Source of the DNA: Palsa-892 sp963751615
GTDB lineage: Bacteria > Pseudomonadota > Alphaproteobacteria > Rhizobiales > Xanthobacteraceae
Length of the DNA: 64,000 bases
NCBI GenBank assembly: GCA_963751615.1
Contig: CAVVVG010000005.1
Span: 186,001 to 250,000 of the forward strand
Direction of reading: 5' to 3'
Shown: positions 25,208 through 34,640 of the stretch, one piece after another
Numbering within the stretch: position 1 is the first letter of the stretch
Layout of the letters: every line of letters starts with the position of its first letter
The notes under the pieces: generated by a model
What the model was told of the DNA's origin: nothing
Databases searched by the model: none
Seen by the model: the letters and a program-made list of their open reading frames with translations, nothing else
Program-made: the position numbers and the translations under genes

Positions 25208-27244
25208 TCAGAGTTCGACCGAGTTCTCTTTTTCTTTCGCTTTTTTCTTTTTTTTCTTTGGCTTCGATGGTTCATCCGGTGTTTCCAGTTGTTGCGCTGA
25301 AGCGGATGGTTCCATTTCGCTGTCGTGAATTTCGTTCTTACGCTCTCCGAACGCAAGCGATCTCTCATGGGCATTTTTGAGAAATTTTATGTTCCGCGCT
25401 TTTGCACGGGTCCCAGCAAAGTTTGCTTTCTTGGAAAAACGCTTTGATGTCGGGATTATGTGATGCACCCAAACCATCGCTGCAAATGCAGTTACCCATT
25501 TTGCGCCATACGCACCACCCTCTTTCGTGCGCATCCACGCCCATACCAAGTAGGCATGCATTGCACGAACCAACCGGGTGGACTGCCTCCCCGCCGGCAC
25601 GAGAACGTTCCGCCATACAAACATGACTGCTTTCGTGATCACCCGTGCAAACGCAAAAAGGTAGGCTGCAACAAGTTCCATGCCTCTGCCAATTTGGCGC
25701 GCAACAAATCCCATAATGCTGGCGACGAACCAGATAATCGCCACAAGCGCGCGCCCGACCACGGCCGAGATCTGATAAATTCGATCGCCGACCCAGCTGA
25801 GCCCAAGAAATACATGCGCCGCGAATTTCTTCGTGCCATGAATGATGTGCGTACTCGCGCGACCAGCCCAGCCCTGCATGAATTTCCGCTTAGCGCGCCG
25901 CGCTGTGCGGGCGCTAAGACTGGGTGAAAGACCGGCCGCTACATCGGCCTCCACGCGTTCGGTTCGCTTGGCTTGCGCTTCGTCAAGCCGATCTTTTATC
26001 TGCATCAACCAATAGGAGACTTGTGTCGCGGCGCGCCCGGCCGCACCTCCTGCCCACACAAGACCGAAAGGAATGTACAACCGCCAGCGATCATCCTGCT
26101 CAACGATCGCAGAAGCGATTAATTCTCCGGCGATCGCCGTAGTATTCAGCCCATGACCGCCAAAGGCGCTCGAGATCCACACGCCCGGCTGTACCATGCC
26201 GATCTGTGGCATTTTGTGAATTGCATAGCCCATCGTGCCAGACCACGCATAATCAATCTGCACGCCCGCGAGTTGCGGATAGACGCTTGCGATGTCCCTT
26301 CCCATCATCCGTCCAAGATTTCGAGGCGGCTTAGTATTCGTCGTGATCCGCCCGCCCCAAAGCAATCGATCGCCGACAATCCGGTAATAGTTACCTGCAC
26401 GCCGCGTATCTGCGATCGCTCCTTGATAACGAATGACTTCGGAAAGAATATCGCCAATCGGTTCCGTGACTGCCACATGCGACCGCACGGGAAGAACGGT
26501 GTTTGCCAGCTCCGGGAAAAACTCGTGGAGAAAGGCATTTCCGGCTATCACCACATTGAATGCGCGAATACGGCCCTTCGAGGTATGTATCGACTTGCGC
26601 AAGCCTTCGAGATCGGCCTGCACGACGGCACTGTGCTCGTAGATCCTTCCGCCGTGTGCCTCAATATCGCTGGCGAGCGCCCGCGCAAGATTGAGCGGAT
26701 TCAGATGAAAAGCATCCGTTTCGTGCAGTGCCTGGTAGTAACGATCGGACCGAAGCGCATTTTGGACGCGCTCTTGCGACCATAAAACTACATCGTGATT
26801 AAAATCACGGGCAAGCATGTCCGCCTGATCGATCAGACCGACTTCATCACTGTAGCGAAGCACATTTAGTCGCCCCGCTTTCACATCATCGTCCAAGTCT
26901 CCTTTCGCGAGCATTCCCCGCACGATCTCAACGCCCTCTCGAGATAGCTTGTAAAGCTCGCGTGCATAATCTAGGCCGACTCGCGCCACAATTTTTTCTA
27001 GACGTTCGGCATATCCCGCAGAGACGAAGCCGCCATTTTGGCCGGACGCTGCACCTGCGACGTCGCGTCTTTCGAGTAGCACGACCTCTCGTCCGTGCGC
27101 GAGCAAGGCGCGTGCCGCCCACAATCCGGCAAAACCACCGCCGATTACGCAGACATCGGTTTCGATGTCGCTCGCGAGCGACTGCCGGTCGGGGCTGGTC
27201 CGCGACGTAGTGGCATAAAAGGTACTAGGGGAAAATTCGGTCAT
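25208..27244 (-). CDS. FAD-dependent oxidoreductase (DAO family) with long C-terminal membrane-like extension
   Basis: 678 residues. Residues about 25-410 form a D-amino-acid-oxidase-type flavoprotein: DVCVIGGGFAGLWAARALLA (dinucleotide fold), ASGQNGGFVSAGYAER, and the closing SSAFGGHGLNTTAIAGELIA. This resembles the PuuB/OrdL gamma-glutamylputrescine oxidase group. From about 430 a further 250 residues contain several hydrophobic stretches (ALVAIIWFVASIMGFVA, LVAAYLFAFARVITKAV), basic linkers and a Lys-rich end (KPKKKKKKAKEKE). The ATG at 27244 is chosen; upstream codons in the same frame are antisense to sixA and not family-like. Substrate and role of the tail are unknown. Confidence 0.85.
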   Translation of the reverse strand: MTEFSPSTFYATTSRTSPDRQSLASDIETDVCVIGGGFAGLWAARALLAHGREVVLLERRDVAGAASGQNGGFVSAGYAERLEKIVARVGLDYARELYKLSREGVEIVRGMLAKGDLDDDVKAGRLNVLRYSDEVGLIDQADMLARDFNHDVVLWSQERVQNALRSDRYYQALHETDAFHLNPLNLARALASDIEAHGGRIYEHSAVVQADLEGLRKSIHTSKGRIRAFNVVIAGNAFLHEFFPELANTVLPVRSHVAVTEPIGDILSEVIRYQGAIADTRRAGNYYRIVGDRLLWGGRITTNTKPPRNLGRMMGRDIASVYPQLAGVQIDYAWSGTMGYAIHKMPQIGMVQPGVWISSAFGGHGLNTTAIAGELIASAIVEQDDRWRLYIPFGLVWAGGAAGRAATQVSYWLMQIKDRLDEAQAKRTERVEADVAAGLSPSLSARTARRAKRKFMQGWAGRASTHIIHGTKKFAAHVFLGLSWVGDRIYQISAVVGRALVAIIWFVASIMGFVARQIGRGMELVAAYLFAFARVITKAVMFVWRNVLVPAGRQSTRLVRAMHAYLVWAWMRTKEGGAYGAKWVTAFAAMVWVHHIIPTSKRFSKKANFAGTRAKARNIKFLKNAHERSLAFGERKNEIHDSEMEPSASAQQLETPDEPSKPKKKKKKAKEKENSVEL

Positions 27245-27352
27245 GGCCTCGAAGCTTGAAACCCCCATGCTAGGCTTTGCCGACCGGTTTTTCGACCTCG
27301 CCGGGGCCGCCTTCCCTAGACGTATCGCACGGATAACGAAAGAGAAAATGCC

Positions 27353-27878
27353 ATGCGGCGCTTGATGTTGTTGCGGCACGCCAAAGCACTTCCCGCAAAG
27401 GGAGGCAAGGACATCGACCGGCCTCTGACCGAGGAAGGACGAGAGGAGGCCCAAGTTGTGGGACAATACATGGCAGCGGAGGGTCTTGAAACCACTCTGG
27501 CGCTCATTTCTCCGGCCGAGCGCACACGACAAACATTCGATTTGGTCGACAATTTTCTCATGAATTCTCCCAAAATGCGGGTGGAGCCCGCAATGTTCGA
27601 AGCAAGCTGGGTTTCCTTGTTTGAATTGGTTCGAAAAACGCCCGTGAAACAAACTTTCACTTCTGTTAGTGGGCCACAATCCCGGATTCGAAGATCTGGC
27701 GAACGAATTGATTGGGTCGGGAAACAAAACCGCTCTTTCCCGATTTCCTCGGCGGATGGCAACTGGCGCCCTCGCCGTCATCGACTTCGATACAAAAGGC
27801 TGGAGCCGGATCAAGGCACAAGGCGGCCATCTCTCCTATTTCGTGTCGCCCGACGATTTGTTTGCGTTGGAAAAATAA
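27353..27878 (+). pseudogene. sixA: SixA-like histidine phosphatase, frameshifted
   Basis: The N-terminal part MRRLMLLRHAKALPAKGGKD carries the RHG-type phosphohistidine motif (LRHAK). It runs in frame to about 27660. The rest, LLLVGHNPGFEDLANELIG and LSYFVSPDDLFALEK, continues in the next frame to the stop at 27878. A single frameshift lies near 27650-27665, just before the second catalytic His (GHNPG). Without it the protein would be about 175 residues, the family length. It could be a pseudogene or a sequence error. It overlaps no other gene and ends at a terminator. Confidence 0.85.
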
Positions 27879-27881
27879 AAA

Positions 27882-27908
27882 AGCCCCGCAAACATCGTCT
27901 GCGGGGCT
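27882..27908 (-). terminator. Terminator of lldP
   Basis: AGCCCCGC/GCGGGGCT hairpin with a T-run on the minus strand (from the A-run at 27871-27881). It lies between the convergent sixA and lldP genes. Confidence 0.85.
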
Positions 27909-27935
27909 CAACTCTCCGTATTTGAGAACGGACGA

Positions 27936-29589
27936 TTACTTCACGATCATTCCCGTGAAGACATAGGCTTGCAGCATCACAAGTACACCCACCAAACAGG
28001 CGAGCGTAATCGAATGCCAGAACACGAAGCGCAGAATCGTGCCTTCATGTCCAAACCAGTTGGTGGCGGTCGAAGCCACGACGATCGACTGCGCATCGAT
28101 CATCTTGCCCATGACGCCTCCGGACGAGTTCGCCGCACCCATGAGGATCGGCGAAAGACCCAACTGTTCCGAAGTGATCTTCTGCAGATTGCCGAACAGA
28201 ATATTCGACGACGTATCGGAGCCAGTTAGAGCGACACCCAACCAACCGAGCAGCGTACCGAAGAACGGATACAATACACCGGTCCCAGCAAAGGCGAGAC
28301 CTAGAGTTGCATCGACGCCGGAGAGTCGGGTGAGCGTGCCGATCGCAAGCATCGCTGAGATTGTTAAGAGCGAATAAGCGCAGATCTTAAGCGTTTCAGC
28401 ATAGACCTTTACCAGCCGCACCGGCGAGAAGCCCAAGAGTATGCCCGAGATGATCGCGGCGATCAGCATTCCCGAGCCCGTATAAGAGAGCCAGGTGAAG
28501 GAGAACACCGCCGCTTCCGGCGTCGGCTTCGGAGCGACAGGCGGGACTTTATTGATCATATTGTGAAGTTCAGGAACCGGATAGTTCCATGTCGCCCACG
28601 GATTGACTTGTCCCTTGAACCAGTTCGTGCCCCACACAAGCAGAACGACGCAGACGATGATCCAGGGAAGCAGCGATAGCCAGACCTGCGCCGTGGTCGG
28701 TTTTGGTCCGGCCTTCGGAGCTTGACGCCCTATGCCCGAATTCGTCCTTGGTGCGAAGCGCCGGCGAAGTCCAGATTTCCTTCGGCTTCCAAAACTCTAG
28801 AAAGCCAATGAGGCAGGCCATCGAGATCAACGAAGCGCCGATGTCCACGATCCACGGATTAATGAAGTTCGAGATTAGGAATTGCGGGATCGCAAACGAT
28901 ACACCTGTCACCAAACAGGCTGGCCAAACGGCAATCATTCCGCGCCAACCGGCGAATGCCCAGATCAGCCAGAACGGCACAATCAACGAGAAGAACGGCA
29001 ACTGACGGCCAACCATCGCGCCGAGCAAGAACGGATCGATGCCGGTCACACTCGCAAGACCCGCGATCGGAGTACCCAGTGCACCGTAAGCGACGGGCGC
29101 CGTATTCGCGATCAGCGAAAGGCCTGATGCCGCGAGCGGTGAGAAGCCAAGACCGATTAGAACGGCGCCGGTAACCGCGACTGGCGTACCGAACCCGGAA
29201 GCGCCCTCGAAGAACGCGCCGAACGAAAACGCGATCAGGAGAAGTTGAAGCCGGCGATCCGTAGTGACACCGCCGATCGTGGTCTGCAGCGTCTGAAATA
29301 CGCCCTTCTCCACCGTCAGTCGGTAAAGAAAGATAACGTTCAAGACAATCCAGCCGATCGGGAAGAAACCAACCGCCATGCCGAGAATTGACGCGCGGAT
29401 CGACATGTTTCCTGGCATGGTGAAAATGAAGATCGCGACCAGATTCGCGACAACGAGCGCGATGATTGCCGCGATGTGGGCTTTCACCTTATTCGACGCG
29501 ATGAGGACGAGCAGCGTCACTACCGGCAGAGCGGCAGCGATCGTCGACAACGTCGCATTGTTCAATGGATTATAGACTTGATTCCACAT
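27936..29589 (-). pseudogene. lldP: L-lactate/glycolate permease LldP, frameshifted
   Basis: The 5' two thirds read MWNQVYNPLNNATLSTIAAA ... GAFFEGASGFGTPVAVTGAV ... FLEFWKPKEIW as one frame. The rest (GRQAPKAGPKPTTAQVW, then WGTNWFKGQVNPWATWNYPV through GSDTSSNILFGNLQKIT to VFTGMIVK) is in another frame. One frameshift lies at about 28725-28745, in a cytoplasmic loop. Restored, it would be about 550 residues with 12 or more membrane helices, normal for LctP. GGGGG lies upstream of the ATG at 29589. It may be a true pseudogene or a base-calling error. No lactate dehydrogenase gene is nearby. Confidence 0.88.
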
Positions 29590-29813
29590 ATTGCATTTCC
29601 CCCAGCGAATGACCGGTCAGCGGAGAGCCGACGGGCTCGGTGCCTTCTTTTTGGTCGCGGCATAATAAGGAATTCCAACCACTCTCAACAGTCCATCCGA
29701 TGAACTATTCGAGGTTCTCCAGTATAAAAGTATCGCTGACAATTCAAACAATTAGGTTGTGTTGCAACGCGCCAGCGAAAAATAATTTTGCTGCTTTGCG
29801 GGATAAATGCCAC

Positions 29814-30341
29814 TCAGGGCAATAAGATTGCTGGGATTGCAAGTGGCGAATATTCGCGCGGGCGGTTGCGGAGAACAATGCCTCCCATCTGCCACATCAA
29901 GAACGCGCTCAAACAAATCAACAAAGCGGTGAATATCAGCTCACCCATGAACAATGCACGGCTTATCAGATAAAACGCGGCTGCAATCGTTACGACCGCA
30001 ACGAATACCGCCGGCCACCAGCGCCAGGAAGGCAGGCCGCCTTCGAAACGGCAGCTTGTGCTAACCTTTGCGATTCGCCGATGTAATTCTGCGATGAATA
30101 TTCGAAATTGCGAACCAAGATTCTGGCTGTCAAACATTGTGCGCGCGGATATTGAGGCAATCTCGAGCTTTGTTCCGTCCTTTGCCCAAATTTCAGCAAT
30201 AAATCGATTGTTTGCCAGATTTCCAGGTCGATAGCCCAGTCGCACGTGCAAAATATCCGCATACCTAATTTGACTGCTTCGCGGACCCTCCTCCCATTCG
30301 ATGGCGCTTTCTACAAGTCGAATAACCCGCTCGTTGCTCAT
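29814..30341 (-). CDS. Membrane protein of unknown function with C-terminal helices
   Basis: 175 residues. The N-terminal half (RVIRLVESAIEWEEGPRSSQ, IRYADILHVRLGYRP) looks like a small beta-rich, PH-like cytoplasmic domain. The C-terminal half has two hydrophobic segments (WWPAVFVAVVTIAAAFYLI and LIFTALLICLSAFLMWQM) and ends IPAILLP. Proteins of this plan occur in rhizobial relatives; no function is known to me. The start at 30341 (MSNERVIRL) is preferred over an ATG at 30398 because the conserved part begins there. Confidence 0.6.
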   Translation of the reverse strand: MSNERVIRLVESAIEWEEGPRSSQIRYADILHVRLGYRPGNLANNRFIAEIWAKDGTKLEIASISARTMFDSQNLGSQFRIFIAELHRRIAKVSTSCRFEGGLPSWRWWPAVFVAVVTIAAAFYLISRALFMGELIFTALLICLSAFLMWQMGGIVLRNRPREYSPLAIPAILLP

Positions 30342-30443
30342 GACACGTGGGCGATAGCGATAAATATTCTTGCACTGTAGGGGAGGCACTTGGCCCATAA
30401 AAACATCTTTAGCACAGCAATTAAAATTAAATAACTGATAGAA

Positions 30444-30477
30444 AAAGCCGCCGGCAGATTGATCTGCCGGCGGCTTT
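30444..30477. terminator. Long bidirectional terminator hairpin
   Basis: A 16-bp arm pair (AAAGCCGCCGGCAGAT / ATCTGCCGGCGGCTTT) with flanking A- and T-rich ends. It lies past the stop of the Tyr/Gly-rich gene on the minus strand. Confidence 0.9.
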
Positions 30478-30530
30478 GTTATGCTTCTATTGCATCATCT
30501 ATAACGCAAGTTAACGAAGTGCTATCGGCG

Positions 30531-30851
30531 TCACCATCGCCAACCGTAGTAGCCAAAGGGATAGCCATAGCGATAGCCATAGTAGCGATACGGGTAGCGA
30601 TAGTAGCGGTACGGGTAGCCATAGTAGCGATACGGATAGCCGTAGTAGCCGTAGTAGTAGGGATAGCCCCAACCGCCCCAACCATATCGGCGCCAACCAT
30701 AATAGCGATGCCAACGCACTTCGTTGGCCATGGATTCAGGCGCCGCCTGCTTTACCGCAGTGCCATTCGAGCCAAGCGGCAAAGCCATCGTCGGGCTTGC
30801 CTCCGCCACCAGAAACGCACCAGCTACGCAAGCTGCAACAAACTTGTTCAT
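30531..30851 (-). CDS. Small secreted Tyr/Gly/Trp-rich repeat protein
   Basis: 106 residues. A signal peptide (MNKFVAACVAGAFLVAEASP, TMALP) leads to a mature part of which the last 55 residues are almost only Tyr, Gly, Arg, Trp and Pro (GWGYPYYYGYYGYPYRYYGY). Such proteins are common in Bradyrhizobium relatives and are of unknown function; an extracellular or envelope-associated role is inferred from the signal and composition. ATG 30851 is chosen over 30863 because it gives a clean n-region. The repeats could be prone to copy-number change. Confidence 0.75.
   Translation of the reverse strand: MNKFVAACVAGAFLVAEASPTMALPLGSNGTAVKQAAPESMANEVRWHRYYGWRRYGWGGWGYPYYYGYYGYPYRYYGYPYRYYRYPYRYYGYRYGYPFGYYGWRW
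30547..30668 (-). repeat. Degenerate short tandem repeats coding for YPYRYYG
   Basis: Imperfect direct repeats of about 21 bp (units like TAGTAGCGATACGGGTAGCGA on either side) encode repeated YPYRYYG/YGY blocks in the small secreted protein. Confidence 0.7.
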
Positions 30852-31196
30852 GTATTTACCCATGACCTTGTCCTTTCTCTCCAGTCTTCCGCCTTAAAAC
30901 CACATGACGCTACGCCACTATGGTTGCGGAAGATGAGCCGCAAGTGGGCTAACGCCCACGGATGCAATGCTCAAGCACCTGAACGGTTCCTGAACTACGC
31001 CATTGCTTGCCGTTCGTAGATTTGTCGTAGAATTGACGACTGGGAACGAATTACCTCTTGCGGTGGGTGAAGAAGTTCCGACTATGATCAAAATGCGGCG
31101 ATGACCCACACCTTAAAAGGGGCCTACCCGACGACATTCAAACCTGCGCCAGCTCCCACAAACAGGTTATACTCGCATTCGGCCCGAGCCAATTAG
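30852..31196. other. Intergenic stretch without recognisable gene
   Basis: 345 bp between the divergent Tyr-rich and small membrane protein genes. It must carry both promoters. Short frames here lack coding character. A ribosome site (GAAAGGACAAGG) for the minus-strand gene is at its left edge. Confidence 0.5.
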
Positions 31197-31475
31197 ATGC
31201 AGCAATTCAACATACACTTTGTTCAAATCCCGCGCTGGCAAATAGTCCTCGGCGCCGGACTCTTAATCGCGCTTTTACTGACACTGTTTATTCTCGCGCT
31301 CGGCATTTTCTTTCTGGTCCTGCCTTTATTTCTGGTCGGTGGAGCGCTTGCGTATTTTTTTGGAGGTCGCGCTTTAAAAACCGGACAAGCTCCCAATGAC
31401 CGTATCATTGAGGTAGATTACCGCATAATTGAATCAAAGCGCTTGGATAAAGATCGCAATGAGGGAAGTTCGTGA
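31197..31475 (+). CDS. Small membrane protein of unknown function
   Basis: 92 residues with one long or two closely spaced hydrophobic segments (IVLGAGLLIALLLTLFILAL, GIFFLVLPLFLVGGALAYFF, about residues 16-55) and a charged C-terminus (VDYRIIESKRLDKDRNEGSS). Composition is coding-like, with a clear membrane/cytoplasm division. The ATG at 31197 directly follows TTAG and lacks a strong ribosome site. Similar short proteins occur in rhizobial genomes; function unknown. Confidence 0.6.
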   Translation: MQQFNIHFVQIPRWQIVLGAGLLIALLLTLFILALGIFFLVLPLFLVGGALAYFFGGRALKTGQAPNDRIIEVDYRIIESKRLDKDRNEGSS

Positions 31476-31611
31476 CAAAGTTGACCGAGTAGCTGTTCGA
31501 AAGGCAGGTGCAGGGATCAACCCTCTTTGATTTTCGAATGAAGATTATTCAACAATAGTCGTACATAGTCTCATTTCAGAATGCTTCAACAAACAGACGC
31601 TATCCAAAAAA

Positions 31612-32196
31612 ATGATGGAACAGATCGCCTCCTCCTCTCAAAATTCCTACTGCCTATTCGACGCGGCAATCGGCGTGTGTGGTATCGCTTGGAGCAATCA
31701 TGGTATTATAAGATTTCAACTTCCAGAAAAAGATCAAAGCGCAACGGAGAAACGATTGCGGTCGCGGCTAGCGAATCCTTTTTCGGGGAATCCGACGCTG
31801 AAAATTCAACAACTGATTGCCGACGTTCAACGCTATTTTGGCGGCGCGCAGATTAATTTCTCCTCGGTCATTCTCGATTTGTGGAATATCAGCCCACTTC
31901 ATCGAAAAATCTATGAAACCGCACGCAAGATTCAATGGGGACAGACGATGAGCTATGGCGAGCTAGCACGTCAGGCTGGTTTTGAAGCGCCGCGGCTGGC
32001 GCGCGACGTTGGAGTGGCAATGGCACGCAATCCCATTCCAATTATAATCCCGTGCCACAGAGTCCTAGCCGCCGGCAAAAAGATCGGGGGATTTTCCGCA
32101 CATGGTGGGAGATTCACAAAAGAGCGATTATTGTCACTTGAGGGAATTCACATCGACACAGAACCGCTTTTGCCCGGCCTACTGTCTCGCATGTAA
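31612..32196 (+). CDS. ogt: Methylated-DNA--protein-cysteine methyltransferase
   Basis: Suicide DNA-repair enzyme that removes O6-methyl groups from guanine. 194 residues. The acceptor Cys148 is in IIIPCHRVLAAG, and the helix-turn-helix MSYGELARQAGFEAPRLARD precedes it. The N-terminal domain is the short Ogt type without the Ada zinc part. Two ATG codons in a row start the frame at 31612. Confidence 0.95.
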   Translation: MMEQIASSSQNSYCLFDAAIGVCGIAWSNHGIIRFQLPEKDQSATEKRLRSRLANPFSGNPTLKIQQLIADVQRYFGGAQINFSSVILDLWNISPLHRKIYETARKIQWGQTMSYGELARQAGFEAPRLARDVGVAMARNPIPIIIPCHRVLAAGKKIGGFSAHGGRFTKERLLSLEGIHIDTEPLLPGLLSRM

Positions 32197-32218
32197 AATT
32201 CATTGTCGTGCCAGAACG

Positions 32219-32710
32219 TCACTTTTTTTCCGGCGCCCAGCTTGCAACAGCGGCCCAGAATTCCATTTCATCCAAAAAAGCAGGCGCGGCTTCTATATTC
32301 GGTACTGAGCTGAATGCACCCGAACCTGATTTGTGAAGCGCCGTAAGAAGTTTTAGCTCATCGTCGGCATGGAAGACTTCGCTATCGTTCTTGCTGATTT
32401 TGACGAATAGAAATCCGTGCGGTTTCAGCAGATTGACAGCATGAATGCCATCCTGATCGTCACGAACGCCGATTTGCTTTAGGGAAAGTCCCTTCCCTTC
32501 CTTTGTGAGCCCCAGCATTTGTGTCACATTTGGATCAAACTGCGCTTCTGTTCCCTGTTTTTCGACTAGCATACGAAGGACGTGGGCCCCGCCACCAGCA
32601 AGAGCCGTTCCCTGACCTGGACTTTGCGCGATGGCAAGCGCAGTCCAGACAAACAGAACCGCCAGGATTGCTGAAAGAACTAGATAGCATTTGCACACGC
32701 GCTTACTCAT
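32219..32710 (-). CDS. Secreted protein of unknown function
   Basis: 163 residues with an N-terminal signal or anchor (YLVLSAILAVLFVWTALAIA, about 8-27) and a soluble part that shows no known motif (GLTKEGKGLSLKQIGVRDDQ, DGIHAVNLLKPHGFLFVKIS). GGAG at 5 nt supports ATG 32710. Codon pattern looks coding. It converges on ogt with a 22-bp gap. I do not recognise the family. Confidence 0.65.
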   Translation of the reverse strand: MSKRVCKCYLVLSAILAVLFVWTALAIAQSPGQGTALAGGGAHVLRMLVEKQGTEAQFDPNVTQMLGLTKEGKGLSLKQIGVRDDQDGIHAVNLLKPHGFLFVKISKNDSEVFHADDELKLLTALHKSGSGAFSSVPNIEAAPAFLDEMEFWAAVASWAPEKK

Positions 32711-33037
32711 CGGCACTCCGCCTCTTTACGCAAACCAACACATAATATTTTTCTGTTCGAAAGCCCATGCGTCACACCGGCTTCATCGACTATCGGCGCA
32801 CATTATGAATAGCCCATGCAAGGAAGCGCGCTCAACCCATCAAAGCCCTAAGCGTCGTGCTGATCGTGACCGTCTGCTCGATGGCAAAACTACGGGCCAC
32901 AGACTGCCTATCGCCGATTTCTTGGGAAGGCACTGCTCACACTGTCAAGTTTGACCGAGACACGTGCCTACATGATGATGTTCCAAAACCGCTTAACTTT
33001 TATCGATGTAATGCCGACCTGATGCGCGCAACGAAGT
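32711..33037. other. Intergenic stretch, possibly decayed
   Basis: 327 bp. A plus-strand frame starting near 32857 (VLIVTVCSMAKLRATDCLS) looks like the signal peptide of a small secreted protein, but it runs into the gene on the other strand and shows no conserved body. It may be a gene fragment; I see nothing firm. Confidence 0.35.
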
Positions 33038-33328
33038 TCAGTCGGCTGCCACCGCTATCTTGGTCTTGGTTGTTTTCTCGATCTTCGGCTCTTTGCGAGC
33101 GAATGGATATTCAGGGGCATCGTAGAGTTTGCGGATTTCCCCATGCCAATAGCGCCTCTCATCGGCTTCAACAATGGCGCCAAGCAAATTCGCGCGCGGC
33201 ATAACCTCAATCGCATAGCGGAGTGCCTCGGCTCCCGTCTCGAAGCGCTGGTATCGCATCGTCCGCGGTCCGCGCATACTACGGCCTGCGAATACTTCCG
33301 CCGGGCCAGCGTAATCAAAGCGGGACAT
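33038..33328 (-). CDS. Conserved small rhizobial protein of unknown function
   Basis: 96 residues. MSRFDYAGPAEVFAGRS at the start and YQRFETGAEALRYAIEVMP in the middle match a family of short proteins seen in Bradyrhizobium-type genomes, with a Lys/Glu-rich C-terminus. Perfect AAGGAGG at 5 nt before the ATG. Function unknown; no signal peptide or membrane segment. Confidence 0.8.
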   Translation of the reverse strand: MSRFDYAGPAEVFAGRSMRGPRTMRYQRFETGAEALRYAIEVMPRANLLGAIVEADERRYWHGEIRKLYDAPEYPFARKEPKIEKTTKTKIAVAAD

Positions 33329-33461
33329 ATCGCCTCCTTAAAGAATGAAAGATATATATAGGCACTCATCTCCAGTTTTGTAAGAGTGCCGGAAAATTCT
33401 ATCAGTGCTGAAAACGTTGAAATAGCTCTCAACGAAAGCCAATTTCAGATCAAACGTCACA

Positions 33462-34640
33462 TTACTTCACTAGTTCCCGCATCGCCGAATCCAATCCCTC
33501 TAGCGTCAGCGGATACATCCGCCCGGCTAAGAGCTGGCGAACCATCCGGATCGAGTGTGTGTAGTCCCACTGGTTTTCGGGCACGGGATTCAACCACACC
33601 GCATGCGGATAGGTGCGCGTGATGCGTTGCATCCATACCGCACCCGGCTCCTCGTTCATGTGCTCGACTGAGCCGCCTGGCTGCATGATCTCGTACGGGC
33701 TCATCGAGGCATCGCCGACAAAGATCAGCTTGTAGTCGTGCGGATAAGTGTGCATCACCTGCCAGGTCGGCGTTGTCTCCTGCCAGCGGCGGCGGTTATC
33801 CTTCCACACGCGCTCGTAGAGGCAATTGTGGAAATAGAAATGCTCTAGATGCTTGAACTCGCTGCGGGCGGCGGAAAAAAGCTCCTCGCAGAGTTTGATG
33901 TGCCAGTCCATCGAGCCGCCGATGTCGAGGAACAGCAATACTTTCACAGCGTTCCGCCGCTCGGGACGTAGCTGTAAGTCAAGCCAACCCTTGTTCGCCG
34001 TTTCCTTGATCGTATTGTCGAGATCAAGTTCTTCCGGCGCCCCCGTGCGCGCGAATTTGCGCAGACGCCGGAGTGCGATCTTGATATTCCTCGTGCCGAG
34101 TTCGACTGTGTCGTCGAGATCCTTAAACTCGCGCTTGTCCCACACTTTCACCGCACGACGATGGCGGCTTTCAGCCTGGCCGATGCGAACGCCTTCAGGG
34201 TTGTAGCCATAGGCACCGAACGGCGATGTACCCGCAGTGCCGATCCATTTCGAGCCGCCCTGATGACGGCCCTTCTGTTCGGCGAGCCGCTTTGCGAGCG
34301 TCTCCATGAGCTTGTCCCAGTCGCCAAGCGATTTAATTTGTTTCATCTCTTCTTCGGTGAGATATTTTTCCGCAAGCTTCTTCAGCCATTCTTCGGGAAT
34401 TTCGACCTTGCCGTTCGGGTCGGCAAGCGTTTCGATGCCCTTGAAGACATGGCCGAACACGCGATCAAATTTGTCGAGGTTGCGCTCGTCCTTTACGAGT
34501 GCTGCGCGAGAAAGGTAATAGAAATCCTCGATCCTGTGCGAGGCGAGGTTCTTTTCCATGCCCTCCATAAGCGTGAGATATTCCCGCATGGTGACTGGCA
34601 GGCCTGCAGCTTTCAGCTCGTGGAAAAAATGGGTAAACAT
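33462..34640 (-). CDS. VWA-domain protein (CoxE-like), likely MoxR partner
   Basis: 392 residues. N-terminal helical region (FHELKAAGLPVTMREYLTLM) and a C-terminal von Willebrand A-like domain with a MIDAS-type FLDIGGSMDWH (Gly replaces the first Ser of DxSxS, as is usual in this subfamily) and LIFVGDASMSPYEI. Such proteins work with MoxR ATPases; one lies at 24333-25181. The pair is split here by about 8 kb and opposite strands. Their target complex is not indicated by the neighbours. Confidence 0.88.
   Translation of the reverse strand: MFTHFFHELKAAGLPVTMREYLTLMEGMEKNLASHRIEDFYYLSRAALVKDERNLDKFDRVFGHVFKGIETLADPNGKVEIPEEWLKKLAEKYLTEEEMKQIKSLGDWDKLMETLAKRLAEQKGRHQGGSKWIGTAGTSPFGAYGYNPEGVRIGQAESRHRRAVKVWDKREFKDLDDTVELGTRNIKIALRRLRKFARTGAPEELDLDNTIKETANKGWLDLQLRPERRNAVKVLLFLDIGGSMDWHIKLCEELFSAARSEFKHLEHFYFHNCLYERVWKDNRRRWQETTPTWQVMHTYPHDYKLIFVGDASMSPYEIMQPGGSVEHMNEEPGAVWMQRITRTYPHAVWLNPVPENQWDYTHSIRMVRQLLAGRMYPLTLEGLDSAMRELVK

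Noticed and set aside
27245..27814. N-terminal extension of the FAD oxidoreductase by about 190 codons
   Set aside because: These codons are antisense to sixA and do not resemble the family; the conserved start is at 27244.
32857..33204. Plus-strand frame with a signal-like start
   Set aside because: It runs into the conserved gene on the opposite strand and has no recognisable mature part; kept only as a note in the gap entry.
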